This document shows, piece by piece, positions 18,273-28,269 of a stretch of DNA of 64,000 bases. A program made the position numbers and the translations under genes. Location: NCBI RefSeq assembly GCF_002564465.1, contig NZ_NUUX01000008.1:163953-227952 (forward strand), given 5' to 3'. The number at the start of each line of letters is the position of its first letter. Positions within the stretch are counted from its first letter, which is position 1. Below the pieces are notes generated by a model. It worked only from the letters and a program-made list of their open reading frames with translations. It was not told the DNA's origin and made no database searches. The stretch is from Bacillus sp. AFS088145 (GTDB lineage Bacteria; Bacillota; Bacilli; Bacillales; Bacillaceae_G).

Positions 18273-20048
18273 TTACGATACACTAATTACATTTTCACCA
18301 GTTTCAGCTTCTCTTTTAAATAATCTTGAATAAACGCCATCTTTTTCTAATAAGGAATGATGCGTACCTTCTTCGACTACTTTCCCATTTTCTAGTACAA
18401 CGATTCTGTCCGCTGTTAATACGGTAGATAATCGATGTGAAATTACGATGACAGATTGCTTTGATTTTCGCTGTTGAATCGCTTCATTAATTTGTAACTC
18501 TGTAATTGGATCTAAAGCCGAACTTGCTTCATCTAAAATAAGGATAGGAGAGTTTTTAACTAAAGCTCTTGCTAATGATAATCTTTGTTTTTGACCACCA
18601 GATAATAGTGCCCCTCGTTCACCAATTGATGATTCTAGACCATCTGGTAATGAATTTAGATAGTCTGATAATCCACTATCTTTTAGAGCTTTAATCATTT
18701 CATCATCTGTCACCAATTCATTTCCTATACGAATATTATCCGCTAAACTACCATTTCTTAGCTGTACATCTTGCGAAACAAACGAGATTGCATCTCTAAT
18801 CCACTTTGCATTCGCTTTTTCAATTGGTAAACCATCTACTTCAATTGTTCCCTGATTTAACGGATAGAAACCTAATAATAAATCTACAATTGTTGATTTT
18901 CCAGCACCACTTGGTCCTACTACGGCCACTGCTTCCCCTGGTTTCACATGAAATGACAATCCATTTAACACAAATTCTTCCTTCGTTGGATAGGCAAATT
19001 TTACATCTTTAAATTCAATTAACCCATTAACTGAATTTAATTTTTCACCCTCTTGCACTTCAAATTCTGAAACTTCTTCAGCTAACAATTTTTCAGAACG
19101 ATCTAATGCTGGACCAGTTCTACGTACTGAGAGCCAGTTTCTTAGCATTCTTTGAATCTCATTAGCGGCAATGGTCACAAGTCCCCCTGCCGTATACATT
19201 TGTCCCGTTGTGATTTGATCATTTGAAATTAGTAAAACACTAATAAAATAGACAGCAGCTAAAGCAAAACCATTATAGCTACCAATTACGACTATTGATT
19301 GCATTCTTGCTTTTAATTCGATAATTGATTCCTTAATAAATGATTTACGGATATCGGCAACACTTTGAATTTCATAATCCGTTGCACCAAGAATTCTTGA
19401 AAGTTGGATCCCTGTTACTGATTCTCGTAATCTTTCTAAATAACGTGACGCTTCAGTTCTAGCTTTAGCCGAAGCAATTCTGGTACGGGCTCCGACTTTA
19501 TTAGATGTCCAGTAAAATAAAACACCTAAAACAACACTTGTAATCATTAAATAAGGATTAATCCAAAGTAAGACAATACTATATATAAATACTCCTTGAA
19601 CAGAAGCCATAAAAGTAGAGCCTTCCCATGCTAAAAAGTTATGCAGTGTATCTGGGTCATCAGAAACTCGTGCTAATAATTCACCAGATTTAGACTGATG
19701 AAAATATGAATAAGGTAAAATTTGCAAGTGCTTAAATAAGCGTAGTTTTTGCCAGTTTGTAACAGATTTAGCAATATGATGACAAAAATACTCATCAATG
19801 ACCATTAAAATTAAATCAAGAATTGCAGCAATAACAAGCAACCACATTAATCCCCATAGTAATGCATTGTCATGATTTGGAAGTATATGATCAATTAACC
19901 AACCCGTTCCTAGAGTTGGTATTAATGCTGCACAAACTTGACTTAAAGCAATGACAAATGAATCTGCAAATACCCATTTTTTATGGGGCTTGAGAAAGTT
20001 TATGACTCTTTTCCCATCGCCTATTTTTTTTGTATTTTTCAGCATCAT
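18273..20048 (-). CDS. ABC exporter half-transporter, second subunit of a heterodimeric pair
   Basis: Fused membrane-ATPase protein of the type I exporter (MsbA/BmrA-like) family. Six helices span about 27-300. The ATPase domain has Walker A GPSGAGKST (378-386), the signature LSGGQKQR and Walker B ILILDEASS with the catalytic Glu intact. With 591 residues it is a standard half-transporter. Its start overlaps the end of the companion gene by 4 bases (ATGA), so the two are translationally coupled and probably form a heterodimer, like BmrC/BmrD or YfiB/YfiC. The substrate is unknown; drugs or lipids are usual. Confidence 0.9.
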   Translation of the reverse strand: MMLKNTKKIGDGKRVINFLKPHKKWVFADSFVIALSQVCAALIPTLGTGWLIDHILPNHDNALLWGLMWLLVIAAILDLILMVIDEYFCHHIAKSVTNWQKLRLFKHLQILPYSYFHQSKSGELLARVSDDPDTLHNFLAWEGSTFMASVQGVFIYSIVLLWINPYLMITSVVLGVLFYWTSNKVGARTRIASAKARTEASRYLERLRESVTGIQLSRILGATDYEIQSVADIRKSFIKESIIELKARMQSIVVIGSYNGFALAAVYFISVLLISNDQITTGQMYTAGGLVTIAANEIQRMLRNWLSVRRTGPALDRSEKLLAEEVSEFEVQEGEKLNSVNGLIEFKDVKFAYPTKEEFVLNGLSFHVKPGEAVAVVGPSGAGKSTIVDLLLGFYPLNQGTIEVDGLPIEKANAKWIRDAISFVSQDVQLRNGSLADNIRIGNELVTDDEMIKALKDSGLSDYLNSLPDGLESSIGERGALLSGGQKQRLSLARALVKNSPILILDEASSALDPITELQINEAIQQRKSKQSVIVISHRLSTVLTADRIVVLENGKVVEEGTHHSLLEKDGVYSRLFKREAETGENVISVS

Positions 20049-21784
20049 ACAGCACTCTCCTTTTCTAGTTCACTGTATTGTGCCATATATAATTGATAGT
20101 ACTGACCTTTTAATGATAATAATTCTTCATGTGTACCTTGTTCAGCAATACGTCCTTTATCTAATAATAAAATACAATCCGCATCCTTTACTGTTACTAG
20201 TCGATGTGCAATTGTAATTGTTGTACGACCTGGGATTAACTTTTCAAGTGAAGATTGTACCTTTTCCTCTGTTTCTCCATCTAATGATGATGTAGCCTCA
20301 TCGAAAATTAATACTGGAGGATGACGTAATATTGCTCTTGCAAGAGCTACTCGTTGTCTTTGACCACCAGATAATTTTAGCCCTCTTTCACCAACAATCG
20401 TCTCAAAACCTTCCTGTAGTGACTCAACTAAATCAGATAAGTCCGCTGCTTGAACAGCAAGCCCAAGTTCTTCATCAGTTGCATTAGGTTTGGCATATAG
20501 TAAATTTTGCTTTAATGTACTATTTAAAAGAAATGTTTCTTGTGAAACGACACCAATATTTTGGCGTAATGATTGATAATCATGAGAAGATAAATCTTTA
20601 TGATCAACTGAAATCGATCCTGAAGAAGGCTGGTATAATCCGAGTAATAACTGAATTAATGTACTTTTTCCTCCACCGCTTGAACCAACAATCCCAATAT
20701 GTTGACCTGCTCTAATTGAGAATGAAACATCTTTTAGAACTTCTTCAGTTGAATTCGGATAAGTAAATCGAATATTTTTAACTTCTATATCACCTTTCAC
20801 TTCTCCAAATTTTGGTAAATCATCAGGTTGTTCTGCAGGTAGGTCGAAGTACTCATATATTCTTTGAAGTGCTGGAATTGCTTGTTGAATTGTTAATGCA
20901 TTTTCAGCTAACGAGCGGACAGGCATAAACATTGTTGGGATAAAACCTAGAACAGCAATTAATGTACCAACTGTAATTTCATGCTGCCAGATCGAATATC
21001 CACCAATTAACATAATGACCCCTGGTGCACCATTATTAAACACATTTCCTAAACGCCAATTAACCTTCCCGATTAAAGCCAACCGAATAGCAAATCTTTT
21101 CCAAACAGACAACTTATCTTCTAATTTTTTATTTTCTTTATCCTGTGTTTGAAATGTTCGCACTAGACGAACAGATTCAATACTTTCTTGCGTGTGATTA
21201 TATAAATCAGCACTCATATCACGGGCTATAGCCCCCATTTTCCTTACTTTTTTACCAATCATAAATGAAGGAACTAAATAAATTGCAAATACAATGAGCA
21301 TGACCACAGCCGCTGGCCAATATAATGGAAACACCGCTATAAATGCTGCAATTGCCGCAATTACTTGTTGAATAAAACGTGGTATAACTGTATTATTCAA
21401 GTTTTGAACAGACTCTACATCATGCGTTAACCTATATAACATATCCCCTCGTGGTGTTGTCGAAAAAAACGTCATTGGTGCTTTTTGAAGCTTTGTAAAT
21501 GCACGTAATTGCATATCTGTAATTACATCTAGACCAATTTTTACTTGAATAAATTCTTGTAATGATTCAAAACCGACCTTAAATAAGAATGAAAGCATAA
21601 TCCCTAAAATTAAATAAAAGATAATTTTTGAATCAGGACCACCAACAATCTCATCGACCAATTTACCAGTCAAAATCGGCGGAATAATCGCAAATGCGCC
21701 AGCAATTAATGAACATACAAAAGCAATTAGAAATACTTTCCAATACGGTTTAAAATGATTAACTGTTTCGATTAAAATTTTCAT
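20045..21784 (-). CDS. ABC exporter half-transporter, first subunit of a heterodimeric pair
   Basis: Type I ABC exporter half of 579 residues: six helices (about 15-290), then the ATPase domain with Walker A GSSGGGKST (367-375), signature LSGGQRQR (471-478), Walker B VLIFDEATS (491-499) and the H-loop ITIAHRL. The motifs are canonical, and the partner's are also canonical, so there is no obvious degenerate site as in many heterodimers. The ATG at 21784 follows GGGGGATGGCAATAG. No cysteine-rich attenuator or leader peptide like that of bmrCD is evident upstream. Confidence 0.9.
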   Translation of the reverse strand: MKILIETVNHFKPYWKVFLIAFVCSLIAGAFAIIPPILTGKLVDEIVGGPDSKIIFYLILGIMLSFLFKVGFESLQEFIQVKIGLDVITDMQLRAFTKLQKAPMTFFSTTPRGDMLYRLTHDVESVQNLNNTVIPRFIQQVIAAIAAFIAVFPLYWPAAVVMLIVFAIYLVPSFMIGKKVRKMGAIARDMSADLYNHTQESIESVRLVRTFQTQDKENKKLEDKLSVWKRFAIRLALIGKVNWRLGNVFNNGAPGVIMLIGGYSIWQHEITVGTLIAVLGFIPTMFMPVRSLAENALTIQQAIPALQRIYEYFDLPAEQPDDLPKFGEVKGDIEVKNIRFTYPNSTEEVLKDVSFSIRAGQHIGIVGSSGGGKSTLIQLLLGLYQPSSGSISVDHKDLSSHDYQSLRQNIGVVSQETFLLNSTLKQNLLYAKPNATDEELGLAVQAADLSDLVESLQEGFETIVGERGLKLSGGQRQRVALARAILRHPPVLIFDEATSSLDGETEEKVQSSLEKLIPGRTTITIAHRLVTVKDADCILLLDKGRIAEQGTHEELLSLKGQYYQLYMAQYSELEKESAV

Positions 21785-22065
21785 CTATTGCCATCCCCCT
21801 AACCTGTAACATTTTACAATATTTTCTAACTATTTTCACTATTAAAATTTTTAATAGGATTAAAGTAATGCATTTCTAAATGGATCTGGAGAGATATTTT
21901 TGTATTCTTATGTTGTTTAAAACGTCTCTCCCAGAACTCAGAACTACTTTTCTACCCTCTTCGTTAATCCTTTTATCTGGTCTCAAATACATTCTACTCT
22001 TTCAATTAATCTATTTCTTCATTAGATTGATTGAACATTGGTACACTATTAGTCTTAAGGTGCAT
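21785..22065. other. Gene-free region upstream of the ABC exporter pair
   Basis: AT-rich. On the minus strand TGTAAAAT near 21816 could be an extended -10 for the exporter operon, but no good -35 pairs with it. I see no coding sequence or RNA structure. Confidence 0.4.
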
Positions 22066-22097
22066 AAAAAAAATCTACAACTTAAGGCGTAGATTTT
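22066..22097 (-). terminator. Terminator after the small membrane-protein locus
   Basis: On the minus strand AAAATCTACgccttaagttGTAGATTTT is followed by further T. Nearly the same hairpin sequence serves the DinB gene at 23829-23859, differing mainly in the loop. Confidence 0.75.
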
Positions 22098-22122
22098 AAG
22101 ATTTTTTATTTATTTTCTTTTT

Positions 22123-22488
22123 CTATTTCAATATTTTAAAATCGTATGAATGAACTGATTTCCCTTTTATTGATGACAAAATTTCCTCTACACCTTCCAT
22201 TTGAACTACCTTTGTTTTTTTGCCAGTTTCTAAAGAATATTGTTCAATATAATATTTAACTTTCTTTTTTGAATCATACCTTACAACATACATTGAATCA
22301 TTTTTGAAATATGTTTGTTCTCCATAGCGATACGGACCTTTTCGTGGATTTTCAATTGTAAATTTCTTTTTGACTAGATTACTAGTAGTGTCCACTGTGT
22401 AAACCTCACCTAATCCATTTGTGAAGAAAAGCTCCTTACCATAAATATAGATCGAATGATCAGGGCTGTATGGGATTTTTGCGGTCAA
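22123..22488 (-). CDS. Hypothetical beta-rich protein, probably the 3' part of a split gene
   Basis: This frame encodes 121 residues of alternating beta-strand character (HSIYIYGKELFFTNGLGEVY, YGEQTYFKNDSMYVVRYDSK), resembling a fragment of a beta-propeller or similar extracytoplasmic sensor domain. It opens at a TTG overlapping the stop of the upstream 60-codon frame by 4 bases, with no clear ribosome site of its own. I favour one original membrane-anchored protein of about 180 residues broken by a frameshift near 22490-22520; translational coupling of two real genes is the alternative. Family not recognised. Confidence 0.45.
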   Translation of the reverse strand: MTAKIPYSPDHSIYIYGKELFFTNGLGEVYTVDTTSNLVKKKFTIENPRKGPYRYGEQTYFKNDSMYVVRYDSKKKVKYYIEQYSLETGKKTKVVQMEGVEEILSSIKGKSVHSYDFKILK

Positions 22489-22667
22489 TCCGCAGTAGAA
22501 GAATAATATAAGACTACTTGTTTATCATCTAAAAAGTTACTCTTTCGAATGGTCTCCTCTTTTACAATAAATGGAGAAACTCTAATCTTATTAACAACAA
22601 AATAACAACTATAAATAACTAGTAAGCAAGTTAGAAATAGTATGATATATTTATTCTTTTTTTTCAT
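22485..22667 (-). CDS. Hypothetical N-terminally anchored protein, probable 5' part of a split gene
   Basis: 60 residues: a basic start (MKKKNKY), one hydrophobic helix (IILFLTCLLVIYSCYFVV, about 8-25) and a short extracytoplasmic stretch ending at TGA. The ATG at 22667 follows AGGAGAAAAA. The helix has no lipobox, so it is more likely a signal anchor than a lipoprotein. The beta-rich continuation is in another frame immediately downstream (22123-22488). Function unknown. Confidence 0.5.
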   Translation of the reverse strand: MKKKNKYIILFLTCLLVIYSCYFVVNKIRVSPFIVKEETIRKSNFLDDKQVVLYYSSTAD

Positions 22668-22732
22668 TTTTTTCTCCTAGGCTATAATAAAAGGCAATAA
22701 GTCAAACTGTGCAACTTATCGCCTTATAAAAT

Positions 22733-23457
22733 TTATATTTTACGAACTAGCGTTGTATCTTTTGCATCACGAATATCCCTCGGATATACACCTGATCCTT
22801 TGTCTATATCTAAATCTAAGCCTGATTTTAACTTATAGGCAGACCAGACTAACTTTGCACAGTTTTTATCACCAGTATGATCTGTTTTACGGTTAGTTGC
22901 AAAATTGTAAGAGTAGTCATCTTTACCTACTCGACTGCGTGCCCAATCGGCAGCTGCATTACGTTTTGCAGTTGTAGTGTTAACGGATCTGACTTGTGCA
23001 TCACCTTTGTCTACTTTTCTATTTTCGTAATCTAATGTACGAACTCCCTTTTTTGGAACAGATTCGACTACAGTTTCAGCATTATAATACATTCCTACAT
23101 GTCCATGATTTAAGTAAGCAGTTTCTGATGCCGTATAGTAAATCTGGCCTTTTACTCCTGTACCAACAGGAACAGTATCACCACCACCACCTCTAGCTTG
23201 CAATTTTTTTCTGACAATCCCTGAGCTTCGTCTTGTTTCAGTTCACTAAAAAGTTGTTTTAATATAGCTTCTTTCGTATCACCAGTGTTTTTAGAAATGG
23301 ATTCTACATCCTTTAATAATTCTTTTTCTGAAACATTCGGTTGTAATACTAAAATTTCTTTTACATAAGGTAAATCGTTTGTACCAGCATAGCTAATAGG
23401 GGTTGCAGTTAAGACTAAACTTGCAGATAAGACACTTACTCCGATTAATTTTTTCAT
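22733..23457 (-). pseudogene. Secreted YiiX/NlpC-P60-like amidase, frameshifted in an A7 tract
   Basis: The first frame (23457-23152) starts MKKLIGVSVLSASLVLTATP, a clear signal peptide ending near SYA, followed by a helical pro-region. After GLSEK it runs off into a wrong frame. The second frame (from 23203 to 22733) continues with KLQARGGGGDTVPVGTG and holds the enzyme core: the catalytic-type His in NHGHVGMYY and Cys in DKNCAKLVWSAY, in the His-before-Cys order of circularly permuted papain-fold (YiiX-like) amidases. Adding one A to the seven-A tract at about 23203-23209 (minus strand) joins both frames into 241 residues. Either a real inactivating deletion or a homopolymer sequencing error. 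The likely substrate is cell wall or an amide-linked lipid. Confidence 0.7.
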
Positions 23458-23828
23458 TTAAACATCTCCTTTTACAAATATTTTCTGTATTTGAAATAGA
23501 GAGTGATATGTGTTGTTTATTTTTACTGTCGAATCATTCATCACAATTCTATACAAGAATATTAAATAAGGAAAAATTTACTAATATTTACTAAATTTTA
23601 GTCTCTTTTGTGACACTTTTTAACTTCTTGAAATTTGGATAAACATACTTCAATCCGTCATAGTACAGAGTGAAGTGAAAGATAAAGCTAGTAATTTTTA
23701 AAGAAAACTCGCGAATTTGAGAGTTTTTAGGCAAAGACAGAGGGTGTAGTTGCAATTATAATTTTACTAAAATTGGCTACTTCGCGGAGCTTGCTTCACC
23801 GCTGCAAATTTTAACTTTCTTTATGCGT
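23458..23828. other. Gene-free region between the amidase locus and the DinB gene
   Basis: It contains the inverted repeat ACTTCA...TGAAGT (23645-23677, second copy of the motif seen before the Nudix gene). It also has a plus-strand hairpin, AAACTCgcgaatttGAGAGTTTTT (about 23704-23730), and a GC-richer patch near 23785-23808 (CGCGGAGCTTGC). No coding frame is supported. A small plus-strand RNA ending at the hairpin is possible. Confidence 0.35.
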
Positions 23829-23859
23829 AAAAAAATCTACAACCTAAGTCGTAGATTTA
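23829..23859 (-). terminator. Terminator overlapping the end of the DinB-family gene
   Basis: On the minus strand AAATCTACgacttaggttGTAGATTTTTTT: the left arm is made of the last coding triplets before the TAG stop. Confidence 0.75.
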
Positions 23860-24389
23860 TTTGTTTCATTCAGTTTGTATTCTAAGAATTCTTGAGATTT
23901 TCCTTTTGGGATACTCAAACTCTTAAATTCCTCATTTTTTATTAATTTAGCTATATAAACAATTTGACCAATATGATTTCCGTAATGACTAATTTGTCTA
24001 TGTATTGCTTGTAAAACAGTATGATCTTCACCACGAATTTTAATTGTTTTTAGTACATCTTCTTCTTGTAGACTCTCTAGTGTGTTAAAAACAACATTCC
24101 ATCCTTTATTCCAATCAGCTAATAACTTATCTTTGGATTGGTAAATCCCCTCAAACTCAACATCACGATTTCGCCATGATTTTTCACCATCCGTCGTAAG
24201 AAAATCCGTCCATCTAGAAATCATATTACCACTTAAATGCTTTACAATTATGGAAATACTATTTGATTCACTAGATGGTTGTAAGTGCAACTCCTCATTA
24301 TTTAGCTGATCCATCGAACGATCACCAAGATTTTTTATCCCTTTGAATTCCTTTAAACTATTCGAAAGAAATTGTTTTGCGATTGACAT
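23844..24389 (-). CDS. DinB-like/DUF1572 family protein
   Basis: Four-helix-bundle protein of the DinB/YfiT superfamily; many members bind a divalent metal and act as thiol (bacillithiol) transferases, but DUF1572 members have no settled function. The 181 residues have the family blocks VKHLSGNMISRWTDFLTTDG, EKSWRNRDVEFE and HRQISHYGNHIGQIVY. The His in VKHLSG plus the two of SHYGNH give the usual three-histidine metal site. I start at ATG 24389 because GGAGGGTCAAGT precedes it; the frame stays open for 12 more codons upstream without a ribosome site. It is a single gene; its terminator overlaps its last codons. Confidence 0.85.
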   Translation of the reverse strand: MSIAKQFLSNSLKEFKGIKNLGDRSMDQLNNEELHLQPSSESNSISIIVKHLSGNMISRWTDFLTTDGEKSWRNRDVEFEGIYQSKDKLLADWNKGWNVVFNTLESLQEEDVLKTIKIRGEDHTVLQAIHRQISHYGNHIGQIVYIAKLIKNEEFKSLSIPKGKSQEFLEYKLNETNKSTT

Positions 24390-24599
24390 ACTTGACCCTC
24401 CAATTTTAAAGTTTCTTTCAATCAATTTTATGAATAGTTTAAAAACTTATTAATTATTTATTAAATAATTTGTTTCGGTTTAGGGTGTGAAAGAACACTA
24501 AATTAGTAAGATTTTCAGGTGAAAGTTTTTCATTTTGATGATTTTTTACGTGAATCCTGATCATTTTAGGTGATTTAACGCTTGGAAGCTTATTTTATT

Positions 24600-25190
24600 T
24601 GAATTTTCTATTGTGGAGCAGTCGGTTGAGTGTGACTTTTATGGTTTTTTGCGATTTTACTATTTTTAATTGTGATTACTTAAATTTAATTGCTGTTCTC
24701 TATTTTTAATTGCGATTTCCGTTTTTTAATTGCTATTATCAAATTTTATTTGCGATCCTCTTTTTTCATGTCATTACCTCATTGTTTTGTTGGGATTTAC
24801 TTATTTTCCCTCTCACTTTCTTTTAAATCAAATTAATTCTAAGACTTATTTGAACTTTTGAATTTTTTAATTGCTGTTTTGATTATTTTATTTGCAGAAT
24901 TGATATTTTTAATTGCACATTTGGCTTTTTTATTTGCAGTTCACTTTTTTTATTTGCACTTCTGGCTATTTTAATTGTAGTTTCGACGATTTTATTTGTA
25001 ATATCGGACGATTTATTTGCAGTCCACTTTTTATTTGCACTCCAGATCGATTTATTTGCAGTCATCTTTTTTTTATTTGCACTTTCGGACGATTTATTTG
25101 CAGTCATCTTTTTATTTGCACTCCAGATCGATTTAATTGCAGTCATCTTTTTTTATTTGCACTTTCGGACGATTTATTTGCAGTAACTCA
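24600..25190. repeat. A/T-rich array of ATTTGC units with 20-21 bp period
   Basis: The core T(T/A)ATTTGCA or TTAATTGC recurs regularly. The TTG of the core begins at 24649, 24670, 24690, 24710, 24730 and 24750 (period 20). It then begins at 24871, 24892, 24913, 24934, 24954, 24975, 24996, 25017, 25035, 25056, 25077, 25098, 25116, 25137, 25157 and 25178 (period 21, with a few 18-20). From about 25000 on, a higher-order unit of roughly 81 bp is visible (four cores, with spacers such as TCCAGATCGA and TTTCGGACGA repeating). The 3-fold multiple explains long spurious frames on both strands; I do not call them genes. It sits between the pyr operon terminator and the DinB gene. Confidence 0.85.
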
Positions 25191-25196
25191 CCCCAC

Positions 25197-25229
25197 AAAA
25201 AAAAGATGACTCCAAAAAGTCATCTTTCC
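25197..25229 (-). terminator. Intrinsic terminator of the pyr operon
   Basis: On the minus strand AAAGATGACTttttggAGTCATCTTT followed by an uninterrupted T-run, 12 bases after the pyrE stop. Confidence 0.9.
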
Positions 25230-25240
25230 TATTCTAAGTA

Positions 25241-25875
25241 TTAAACTTCAACAGTCATCCAACTAGCATCTTGTGGATTTTTTCTCCATGCCGTTAGTTT
25301 TGCTACATGTTCTGCTTCGATTGAGCCTTGTTCTTTTGCTACTTCAACTAGTGTGTCATAGTCAGTTAGAGAATAGTAAGTTACGTCGTTTGCATCGAAT
25401 TTCTCTACTGCTGCTGGAAGATTGTATGTGAAGATTGAGACTACTCCTAGTACTTCGCAGCCCGCTTCGCGTAAAGCTTCAACGCATGTAATTACGCTGC
25501 CGCCAGTTGAGATTAGATCTTCTACTACTACTACTTTTTGTCCAGTTTTAATTGGACCTTCGATTTGGTTTCCTTTGCCGTGGCCTTTTGCAGAGCTACG
25601 TACATAAACCATTGGTAATTCCATTAAATCACTTGTCCATGCTGCGTGTGGAATTCCAGCAGTTGCAGTTCCAGCGATTACATCTACGTTACCAAATTTA
25701 GTTTGGATTAGTTCTACTAAGCCTTTTGCAATGTTTTTACGAATTTCTGGATAGCCAAGAGTTAGGCGATTATCACAATAGATTGGAGATTTGATTCCTG
25801 ATGCCCAAGTAAATGGAGTTTCAGGTTGAAGGCTTACTGCCCCAATGCTTAATAAGTTTGCTGCGATATTCTTTT

Positions 25876-25879
<4 letters not shown>
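25241..25879 (-). CDS. pyrE: Orotate phosphoribosyltransferase
   Basis: Converts orotate and PRPP to orotidine 5'-monophosphate, step five of UMP synthesis. The PRPP-binding motif [13 protein letters not shown] is at 116-128, and the flexible-loop block [15 protein letters not shown] at 94-108. I use the ATG at 25879 (212 residues): GGGAGGGCGTAACAAT precedes it, and [10 protein letters not shown] aligns with the B. subtilis start. The ATG overlaps the pyrF stop by four bases. It is the last gene of the operon. Confidence 0.97.

Positions 25880-28265
<2,386 letters not shown>

Positions 28266-28269
<4 letters not shown>

Noticed and set aside
20045-21784. Exporter plus GNAT as a self-resistance part of a biosynthetic cluster
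   Set aside because: No biosynthetic enzymes, precursor peptide or regulator lie nearby; a general exporter is the simpler reading.
24883-25146. Open frame of 87 codons with SANKK/TANKS repeats on the minus strand
   Set aside because: It arises from the 21-bp DNA repeat (a multiple of three). The complementary strand is equally open, no ribosome site is present, and the low-complexity sequence looks non-coding.
24600-25190. CRISPR array
   Set aside because: Repeats are about 10-12 bp with 8-10 bp gaps, themselves repeated. There are no unique 30-40 bp spacers and no cas genes.
15574-25240. Prophage or integrative element between rqcH and pyrE
   Set aside because: No integrase, phage structural genes, tRNA target or flanking direct repeats were seen; the genes are ordinary metabolic or transport types.
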